Below are positions 53,786 through 64,000 of a stretch of DNA of 64,000 nt, one piece after another; position 1 is the stretch's first letter, and each line of letters starts with the position of its first letter. The notes beneath the pieces were generated by a model, which had not been told where the DNA came from, searched no databases, and saw only the letters and a list, made by a program, of their open reading frames with translations. Made by a program: the position numbers and the translations under genes. This DNA is from Anabaena sp. UHCC 0204 (GTDB lineage Bacteria > Cyanobacteriota > Cyanobacteriia > Cyanobacteriales > Nostocaceae), in NCBI RefSeq assembly GCF_009711975.1, contig NZ_VIKW01000005.1, positions 136,825-200,824 on the forward strand. Reading direction: 5' to 3'.

Positions 53786-54607
53786 GTGAATTTATCAGAA
53801 CAAACAATATCGGCACTCGGATCTATTATTACAGGTGATAAACAAATTTCGCCATACCGAACTGGTCCACAACTCATTGATTTTTTCCGTACCTTTGGTT
53901 CAGATGATATATATGAGAGCGGTTTTCCTTCTCGTTGGCGTTATACAAAGGATAAACTGTATGACTTTAATAATACAGTTTCCATGAAAAATATCTTAGA
54001 AACTGCTTTTCATCCTCTGGACTTTCTCAATGGAGGTAAAGATATTAAAAGTGCAGTTGATTATCTTAACGAATTTCTTAAATTTGATGGATATCAATTA
54101 ATAGCTGTTGGTAATAAATGGAAAGTTTCTCAATTAGTTGATACTCAAATTGATCTATTACATCCTTATGAGAATTCAGTTGAGATAACACACATATTTA
54201 TTGATGAGCAAATTAAAAAGTGTGATAGAAAACTTACTGAAGGGGACTTTGATGGTGCTATAACTAATGCGCGGTCTCTTATTGAAGCAGTTTTATCTGC
54301 AATTGAAAAAGAGTTTGATCCTCAGCCACCAAAATATGATGGTAATCTTCCAAAACTTTACAGGAGAGTTCAAAATCATTTGAATCTTTCTCCAGGACAG
54401 GAAAATATTGGGGAGTGCTTACAACAAATCCTTTCAGGGTTGACAAGTATTGTTTCTGGTTTGGCTACATTACGAAATACAATGAGTGATTCTCATGTAA
54501 TTTCCTATAAACCGTCAGAACATCATGCAAGATTAGCAGTTAACTCAGCTAAAACACTTTGCAACTTTCTCTTTGATACCAAGGAATATCAAATGAAAAA
54601 AAGATAA
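53786..54607 (+). CDS. abortive-infection (Abi C-terminal) family protein
   Basis: 273 aa from a GTG start. The N-terminal 110 residues are unassigned (MNLSEQTISALGSII). The C-terminal half (NARSLIEAVLSAIEKEF, GLTSIVSGLATLRNTMSDSH) resembles the Abi_C/HEPN-type domain of abortive infection proteins. These limit phage by stopping the infected cell. A HEPN R(x4-6)H-like site may be formed by RNTMSDSH. It lies next to a toxin-antitoxin pair, divergent from it, forming a small defence cluster upstream of the apc operon. Function inferred from family. Confidence 0.78.
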   Translation: MNLSEQTISALGSIITGDKQISPYRTGPQLIDFFRTFGSDDIYESGFPSRWRYTKDKLYDFNNTVSMKNILETAFHPLDFLNGGKDIKSAVDYLNEFLKFDGYQLIAVGNKWKVSQLVDTQIDLLHPYENSVEITHIFIDEQIKKCDRKLTEGDFDGAITNARSLIEAVLSAIEKEFDPQPPKYDGNLPKLYRRVQNHLNLSPGQENIGECLQQILSGLTSIVSGLATLRNTMSDSHVISYKPSEHHARLAVNSAKTLCNFLFDTKEYQMKKR

Positions 54608-54683
54608 ACTAAACTAAACTCTTACTACTCTCACTCTCTGTGACTCTGCGCCTCTGCGTGAGCTAAATACTCTTAATTGTAAA

Positions 54684-54712
54684 CAAAAAAAAGAGGTCAT
54701 CACTGACCCCTT
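54684..54712 (-). terminator. intrinsic terminator of the apc operon
   Basis: On the minus strand AAGGGGTCA-GTGA-TGACCTCTT is followed by TTTTTTG, directly after apcC. A classic stem and T-run. Confidence 0.85.
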
Positions 54713-54747
54713 CCAAATCTACTAAAATAATCTCTGATTTATAGAAA

Positions 54748-54954
54748 TTAAGACAAACCAGCATTAGTACCTTGCTTACCAGTTGCCAATTCCACCTTAA
54801 CAATTTTGCCACCCATTTTTTGAATCCGTTGTTGTTCACGGAACCAATTTTCATAAGGAACTAACTTAGTAAAGTAAGTATTTTGTAATTCGCGTTGGGT
54901 GCGAGTACGACTTAGGCTAGGAACACAAGCAGTTACTTTAAATAAACGAGCCAT
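54748..54954 (-). CDS. apcC: allophycocyanin core linker ApcC
   Basis: 68 aa. The 7.8-kDa core linker that caps allophycocyanin trimers of the phycobilisome core. MARLFKVTACVPSLSRTRTQ and NTYFTKLVPYENWFREQQRI are typical. Last gene of the apcE-A-B-C series, followed by the operon terminator; a spacer of 215 bases separates it from apcB. Confidence 0.96.
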   Translation of the reverse strand: MARLFKVTACVPSLSRTRTQRELQNTYFTKLVPYENWFREQQRIQKMGGKIVKVELATGKQGTNAGLS

Positions 54955-55169
54955 TTTGTTTCAAATCTCCTGATATTGTTTTGGAAACTTTTTATCTCAA
55001 ATATGTTGAGTGAAAATCTTTAAATTATTCTTTCCAAGGCTGGGAATCAACCATCAATACTAGACTGATAACACTTACAACCAATCAGCAAGAGAACCTT
55101 CTAGCAATCATGATTGATTTCCAGACCTTAATAAAGTCGCACCTACATGACTAAGTGCAAACCTAACTC

Positions 55170-55655
55170 CTAGCTCAAGCCAGAGGAGATATAGTCAAAG
55201 TAAACGCCCATTTCTTTACCAGCGTCAGGACCAACCAAACTAGCGGTTACTTCCTTCATAGCTTGGATAGCTTGAACGGTAGCGCCTACGGGTACTCCCA
55301 AGGAATTGTAGGTTTCTTTCAAGCCATTCAATACACGCTCATCCAAAATGGAAGGATCGCCAGCGAGCATAGCGTAGGTAGAATAACGCAAGTAGTAATC
55401 CAAGTCACGGATACAAGCTGCGTAACGACGAGTGGTGTACATATTACCACCGGGACGGGTGATATCAGAGTACAACAAGGACTTAGCTACAGCTTCTTTA
55501 ACGATCGCAGCAGCATTAGCACTGATTGTTTGAGCCGCACGAACGCGCAGTTCACCAGTAGCGAAGTAGCCTTTTAGCTTTTCGAGAGCAGCGGTATCAA
55601 GGTATTTACCTTGAACGTCTGAAGAATTGATAACGGAGGTAATTGCGTCTTGCAT
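55170..55655 (-). CDS. apcB: allophycocyanin beta subunit ApcB
   Basis: 161 aa from [10 protein letters not shown]; a longer open frame to 55679 adds eight residues not found in the family, and a good ribosome site precedes 55655. Chromophore Cys81 ([17 protein letters not shown]) binds phycocyanobilin; Asn71 (GGNMYTT) is the site of the usual gamma-N-methylation. Part of the phycobilisome core. Confidence 0.97.
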   Translation of the reverse strand: MQDAITSVINSSDVQGKYLDTAALEKLKGYFATGELRVRAAQTISANAAAIVKEAVAKSLLYSDITRPGGNMYTTRRYAACIRDLDYYLRYSTYAMLAGDPSILDERVLNGLKETYNSLGVPVGATVQAIQAMKEVTASLVGPDAGKEMGVYFDYISSGLS

Positions 55656-55723
55656 TGTTGTTTTTTTCCTTATTTCCAACCTGATTGCAACAGTATTCGT
55701 TTGAGCCTAGAAATAGCTAAAAC

Positions 55724-56209
55724 TTACTGCATTGCACCAACAACGTAGTCGAAGTAAGAACCAGCTTCACCAGCGTCTTCAGCAGACAACAAGGTAGCAG
55801 CAACGTTCTTCATAGCGGCAACGCCACCAGCAACTGCATCAATGGGAGTACCCAAAGATTTGTACATTTCACGAACACCAACGATACCGATTTCTTCGAT
55901 GGGGGTTACATCACCAGAAACGATTCCGTAGGTAACAAGACGCAAATAGTAGTCCAAGTCACGAAGACAAGTAGCTGTCATTTCTTGTCCGTAAGCGTTA
56001 CCACCAGGGGAAACAACATCAGGACGCTTTTGAAACAGTTGGTCGCCAGCTTGCTTAACGATGCGTTCGCGGTTTTCGGTCAAAACTTGAGCGATGCGGA
56101 GGCGTTGTGCGCCACCAGCAGCAAAACCTTTGATTCTGTCTAATTCACCGGGGCTGAGGTAGCGAGCTTCTGCATCAGCATTCACGATAGCTTTCGTGAC
56201 GATACTCAT
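55724..56209 (-). CDS. apcA: allophycocyanin alpha subunit ApcA
   Basis: 161 aa. [20 protein letters not shown], with chromophore Cys81 in [17 protein letters not shown]. It forms the alpha-beta monomer with ApcB; the apcB start follows 69 bases after its stop. Light energy passes through this pigment to ApcE. Confidence 0.97.
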   Translation of the reverse strand: MSIVTKAIVNADAEARYLSPGELDRIKGFAAGGAQRLRIAQVLTENRERIVKQAGDQLFQKRPDVVSPGGNAYGQEMTATCLRDLDYYLRLVTYGIVSGDVTPIEEIGIVGVREMYKSLGTPIDAVAGGVAAMKNVAATLLSAEDAGEAGSYFDYVVGAMQ

Positions 56210-56441
56210 TAATGGACTCCTCCAAAACTAATGGAACCAGAATTTGATTAAACTGGTACGACTTTATGCGGTTGATAGGGACTTAACATCTTGATTTACA
56301 TTTTTAGCCAGATTGACCGGATTTAGTGTAAACAAGGTGGAAACTCAACTACCTCCCGGAAAACATTGTCCAGTATTATGTTGAGCATTTATTACTGCTC
56401 TTAATATTTTGTAACATTTATTTTCAGATTTGCTCATTCTG

Positions 56442-56471
56442 AGGGAACAGGGAACAGGGAACAGGGAACAG
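56442..56471. repeat. heptamer array (AGGGAAC)4
   Basis: Four exact AGGGAAC units between apcE and apcA, with a second short array of TCACCTG-type units at 56,512-56,537 touching the apcE stop. Confidence 0.9.
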
Positions 56472-56535
56472 TAAAAAGCCAGTAGGAGCAAGATCAAAAG
56501 CTCTTTTCTATCACCTGTCACCTGTTACCTGTCAC

Positions 56536-60512
<3,977 letters not shown>

Positions 60513-62714
60513 TTATTTTGCACGATTACTTACTAGTGGAGTTTCTACAGATTCTGGATGAGTTGGTTGTAAATAGTCTTCTTTAGTAAAGTAATAATAA
60601 CTGTGAGGTTCATTTTTGAGAATTACACCATTAACCACCTGTCCCAAAACATTTTGACCAGATTTGGCTAATAGTTCTTTGGCAAAATTAGCATTTACAG
60701 AATCAACAACACCAGGACGAACTACTAATAAAACACCATCAGCCATTTGTCCCAAAGTAACCGCATCAGCAGCTACATTTAAGGCTGGTGTATCAACAAT
60801 TACGTAATCATATTTATCAGAAAAATTCGCCATTAAAGCCGCCATTCGTTGTGAATCAAGAAGAGATGCAGGACTAGGAGGAACTATTCCAGAAGTCAAA
60901 ATATCTAAATTAGGCATGATTTTTTTGATTGTCGTGGTCATATCTTCCTGTCTGACAATCAAATTACTTAAACCTTGATTATTCATCAAGTTCCAAATTT
61001 TATGTTGAACTGGACGATGCAAATCTCCATCTATTAATAACACTTGACGGTCCATTTGAGCGATCGCTGTAGCTAAATTAGCTGCAACTGTTGATTTACC
61101 TTCATTGGGTACTGAACTAGTGACAACAATAACTTTTAGCTCTTTATCAGCACTCATAAAGTTCAAATTTGCCCTCAGCATTCGGTAAGCTTCACTAATA
61201 GAAGAGCGCGGAAAATCTCGAATCACAACTCTTTGTTGATAGGATTCCAGATCATCTTTTTTCCGCATATATGGTTTAAGGTTATTAATTGTCGGTAGTA
61301 TTCCCAATAAAGTCATTCCTAGTAATTCCTGAGCTTCTTCAATAGTCTTGATAGATTTATCTTTGACTTCTAAAATATATATAGTTGCCAAGGCAGCTAT
61401 GATACTTAATAACGCTGAACTGAGATAGGAAATCAGAGGAGAAAAATTAGGTTCGTCAGGAATTCTAGCTTCAGCAATCTTAGTTGCATTCCCTAAATTT
61501 TGATTTTCCGCAATACGACTTTCTTGTAACTTCTGAAGTAACAGAGAATAGGTAGACTGTGCGGCTTGTAGTTTACGGTCTATTTGACGTTGTTGCTGAT
61601 CTAGTCTGGGTAAATTATTCAATCGTTGTTTATAAGCAAATTGTAAATTTAATAAAGACTTAGCTTGACTTGCTAAACCTAGACGGTTAGATTCTAATTC
61701 TACTAATCTACTAGCAAGTGATTGTTGTAAGGTACTTAATTCTAAATTGCCTTTTAGTTGTTGTTCATTTTTGCCTAAAACCTGAACTATTCTATTATCA
61801 ATAACTCTATTTAAAGAGGTAATTTTATCTTGTAACTCTATGATTTGTGGATGACTATCCTGTAACACAGTCCGTCTAGTTGCTAATTGTGATTGTAGCT
61901 GTTGAATTTCCTTGAGAATATCTTGAACTCCAGAAATTTGGCTAATAGAAGTTGCTACTAATGCCTGTTGTGGGTTCATTCCTAATTGTTGACTAATGAT
62001 TAGAGCCTGTGACTCAAAATTAGCTAATTGAGATTGAGTATCGTTAATTCTTAATTGTAGATCCCCAATCACTGCTATGGCATTTGTAGCTTCTTCCTGT
62101 AACGAAACAACTTTATTTTTCTCTTTAAAAGCTGCTAATTCAGATTCAGTTTTACGAACTACTAATTCAGCTTTTGGGAGTTGTTTTTCTATAAATTGAC
62201 GTGCTGTGGCTGCTTCGGCTCTACGTGAAGATACATTTTGCTCTAAATAGATTTTGATTAATTCATTGACAACTTGAGCAGCAATTTTAGGGTTAGTATG
62301 ATTGAAAGTAATTTGGATAACATCAGCACCTTTAACTTCTTTGACAGTAAGTTGATTGAGAAATTTCTTAATTTTTAAAGGAACACCTTGACTATCTTGG
62401 AGATTTAGTCGGTTAATAGTTGTTTCTATCAGAGGCAGAGAACGAATTACTTCTACTTCTGTAGTGAGAGGATTACTCATTTCTATGAGAGGATCTAATC
62501 TACTTATTTCTGTTCCTAATCCTGTCATAGAAGAAGTAGCATTATTTCTGTGAAAACGCAATTTACCTTCTGCCAAATAAATAGGTTTTTTTAAAGATGT
62601 AGCTAACTGAGCGACTACGAAAACAGAAACAGTAATAAATAAAGTAGCGAGCCAGCGACGTTTAATGATTGTCCAATATCTTTCTAGTGATATAGAAGGT
62701 TCTTGTAGTTCCAT
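60513..62714 (-). CDS. polysaccharide tyrosine autokinase (Wzc-like)
   Basis: 733 aa. N-terminal Wzz-type chain-length domain flanked by membrane helices (about 20-38 and 425-448), a long coiled coil (about 170-400), then the BY-kinase with Walker A VPNEGKSTVA, Walker A' VLLIDGDLHRP and Walker B VIVDTPA. A Tyr cluster (SYYYFTKEDY) at the C-terminus is the autophosphorylation site. Such proteins control export and chain length of capsule or exopolysaccharide at the plasma membrane. It is the last gene here, preceded by an aminotransferase gene. Confidence 0.94.
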   Translation of the reverse strand: MELQEPSISLERYWTIIKRRWLATLFITVSVFVVAQLATSLKKPIYLAEGKLRFHRNNATSSMTGLGTEISRLDPLIEMSNPLTTEVEVIRSLPLIETTINRLNLQDSQGVPLKIKKFLNQLTVKEVKGADVIQITFNHTNPKIAAQVVNELIKIYLEQNVSSRRAEAATARQFIEKQLPKAELVVRKTESELAAFKEKNKVVSLQEEATNAIAVIGDLQLRINDTQSQLANFESQALIISQQLGMNPQQALVATSISQISGVQDILKEIQQLQSQLATRRTVLQDSHPQIIELQDKITSLNRVIDNRIVQVLGKNEQQLKGNLELSTLQQSLASRLVELESNRLGLASQAKSLLNLQFAYKQRLNNLPRLDQQQRQIDRKLQAAQSTYSLLLQKLQESRIAENQNLGNATKIAEARIPDEPNFSPLISYLSSALLSIIAALATIYILEVKDKSIKTIEEAQELLGMTLLGILPTINNLKPYMRKKDDLESYQQRVVIRDFPRSSISEAYRMLRANLNFMSADKELKVIVVTSSVPNEGKSTVAANLATAIAQMDRQVLLIDGDLHRPVQHKIWNLMNNQGLSNLIVRQEDMTTTIKKIMPNLDILTSGIVPPSPASLLDSQRMAALMANFSDKYDYVIVDTPALNVAADAVTLGQMADGVLLVVRPGVVDSVNANFAKELLAKSGQNVLGQVVNGVILKNEPHSYYYFTKEDYLQPTHPESVETPLVSNRAK

Positions 62715-62735
62715 AATAAATTAAATTTTTATTTT

Positions 62736-63869
62736 TTAAGTTGTAGAGTAAATGGCTTGAATAGCATCAATCACTCGCTCTAACTCTGCATTTGTAAGAT
62801 TAGAACCAGAAGGTAAACAAAGACCTTTTGTAAATAAATCTTCGGACACTTCACCACCAATACATTCACATTCAGAAAACACAGGTTGGAGATGTAATGG
62901 TTTCCAAACAGGACGAGCTTCAATTTGTCTGCGAGCAAGTTGCAGCCGGATATATTCTCTATCTGCACCAAATTTATCAGCATCAATAGTTAAACAAGTT
63001 AACCACCGAGTAGAAATTCCAAATTTTGCTTCAGGCATAAATTCTATTCCAGGAAGATCATTTAAAGCCTGTTGGTAAACTTCAAAATTGCGTCGTCTTG
63101 CTGCTACTCTTTGATTTAAAACTCGTAATTGACCCCGACCAATACCCGCTAAAACATTACTGAGACGATAGTTATAACCAATTTCTGAATGTTGATAATG
63201 GGGGGCAGGATCGCGGGCTTGAGTTGCTAAAAATTTAGCTTTGGCAATTAATAGATCATCATGAGAAACCAACATTCCTCCACCAGATGTAGTGATGATT
63301 TTATTACCATTAAAAGAGTAAATGCCAAATCGCCCAAAAGTACCTGGAGACAGCCCTTTATAAGTAGCACCTAAAGCCTCAGCCGCATCTTCTATGAGAG
63401 GGATATTATAGTGATCACAGACTTTGAAAATAGGTTCAATATCGGCACTTTGACCATATAAATGAACAACAATAACTGCTTTGGGTAACTTACCAAGATA
63501 GGCACGTTTTTGTAAAGCTTCCTGCAACAAATCTGGGTTCATATTCCAGGAAAGGCGATCGCTATCAATAAAAACTGGTTTTGCCCCTAAATAAACAATT
63601 GGATTAGCGGTAGCTGCAAAGGTTAAAGTAGAGCAGAAAACCTCATCTCCTGAAGTGACTCCAACTAATTGCAAAGCTAAATGTAAAGCCGCAGTTCCCG
63701 AACTAACAGCAGCCGCATAACTAGCACCAGTAACTTGACAAAATTCCTGTTCAAAAGCATCAACATGGGGTCCAACAGGGGCGATCCAATTAGTATCAAA
63801 TGCTTCTTTAACAAATTCTAATTCTTGATTTCCGATATGAGGAGTTGAGAGGAGAATTGGTTTATTCAT
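62736..63869 (-). CDS. DegT/DnrJ/EryC1/StrS-family sugar aminotransferase
   Basis: 377 aa, PLP-dependent. FDTNWIAPVGPHVDAFEQEF, SSGTAALHLALQ, EDAAEALGATY, and the FNGNKIITTSGGG block containing the PLP Lys are family marks. It aminates a keto-sugar nucleotide for a surface polysaccharide or glycan, likely in partnership with the acyltransferase just upstream. Close relatives are PglE and perosamine synthases. It lies 21 bases before the Wzc-like gene. Confidence 0.92.
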   Translation of the reverse strand: MNKPILLSTPHIGNQELEFVKEAFDTNWIAPVGPHVDAFEQEFCQVTGASYAAAVSSGTAALHLALQLVGVTSGDEVFCSTLTFAATANPIVYLGAKPVFIDSDRLSWNMNPDLLQEALQKRAYLGKLPKAVIVVHLYGQSADIEPIFKVCDHYNIPLIEDAAEALGATYKGLSPGTFGRFGIYSFNGNKIITTSGGGMLVSHDDLLIAKAKFLATQARDPAPHYQHSEIGYNYRLSNVLAGIGRGQLRVLNQRVAARRRNFEVYQQALNDLPGIEFMPEAKFGISTRWLTCLTIDADKFGADREYIRLQLARRQIEARPVWKPLHLQPVFSECECIGGEVSEDLFTKGLCLPSGSNLTNAELERVIDAIQAIYSTT

Positions 63870-64000
63870 TTAATTTAAAGTAGTTTCTTTAATTAATCGA
63901 GCAGGTACACCTGCTACTGTACTGTTTGGCATCACATCCCTCATGGCTACTGAGCCGGCACTGACAGTAGCCCAAGCTCCCACCTGAATTCCTGGCAATA
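63870..64000 (-). CDS. hexapeptide acyltransferase, C-terminal part only
   Basis: The frame is cut by the window edge. It ends in IQVGAWATVSAGSVAMRDVM and TVAGVPARLIK, the left-handed beta-helix (hexapeptide) and C-terminal cap of NeuD/PglD-type sugar N-acetyltransferases. Stop (63870-63872) directly abuts the aminotransferase start. A PglD-PglE-like pair is consistent with making an acetylated amino sugar. Confidence 0.78.
   Translation of the reverse strand, partial: LPGIQVGAWATVSAGSVAMRDVMPNSTVAGVPARLIKETTLN

Noticed and set aside
54663-54854. Minus-strand frame overlapping apcC
   Set aside because: It overlaps apcC and the operon terminator in a different frame and has no recognisable content.
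55656-55679. Longer N-terminus of ApcB
   Set aside because: Eight extra residues are not found in the family; [10 protein letters not shown] is the conserved start.

Overview
The window comes from a filamentous, probably heterocyst-forming cyanobacterium of the Nostoc/Anabaena/Dolichospermum kind. Evidence: a four-gene allophycocyanin core operon (apcE-apcA-apcB-apcC, with a four-repeat ApcE), plastocyanin, petG and a CytM-type cytochrome, many HIP1 palindromes (GCGATCGC), and intergenic heptamer tandem repeats (AGGGAAC, AGGTGAC, AACTGAC) typical of these genomes. I saw no tRNA, rRNA, CRISPR array or intact transposase.

Layout. 1-12.4 kb is mostly housekeeping: an FHA protein cut by the window edge, argB, a TPR protein, a DUF3153 lipoprotein, a MITE-like element, cytM and petG (divergent), rsmD, hisH, a C15-peptidase-like protein, a DUF3370 protein, petE, a coaD/coiled-coil pair, lgt, cobM behind a possible cobalamin riboswitch, and an MIF-like protein. 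12.6-25 kb holds a 1,804-residue Ser/Thr kinase-ATPase-histidine kinase, a DUF1611/epimerase pair resembling the DgcN-DgcA D-glutamate route, ftsH, an EbsA-like pilus gene and dnaX. 25.2-33.4 kb is an accessory block: two paralogous proteins sharing an unrecognised N-terminal domain, one continuing into TPRs and a CHAT domain cut off before its catalytic part; then an AT-rich restriction-modification cassette (PD-(D/E)XK-like endonuclease, Dam-type methylase, a perfect 19-bp inverted repeat before the methylase) with a two-repeat protein of unknown function; then cobK.

34.3-52.2 kb is a signalling island and the most unusual part. On the minus strand it encodes a roadblock/LC7 protein, a Ras-like GTPase, a PATAN (DUF4388) protein, a V4R-like protein and a sensor-type globin, followed by a hybrid kinase, an EAL protein with a degenerate HisKA domain, response regulators, two more PATAN proteins and a NarL-type regulator/kinase pair. 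The island contains two copies of one ancestral unit (PATAN, GTPase, roadblock, spacer, NarL regulator, kinase) that have lost complementary parts: the first keeps GTPase and roadblock but only scraps of the regulator/kinase pair; the second keeps the regulator/kinase pair but only the last codons of the GTPase and no roadblock gene.

52.3-54.6 kb has a Spy/CpxP-like periplasmic protein divergent from the kinase, a DUF433/DUF5615 toxin-antitoxin pair and an Abi-type gene. 54.7-59.9 kb is the apc operon with a clear terminator. 60.5-64 kb is the end of an exopolysaccharide locus: a Wzc-like tyrosine autokinase, a DegT/DnrJ aminotransferase and the C-terminus of a hexapeptide acyltransferase. 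All assignments are by reading motifs, without database searches.
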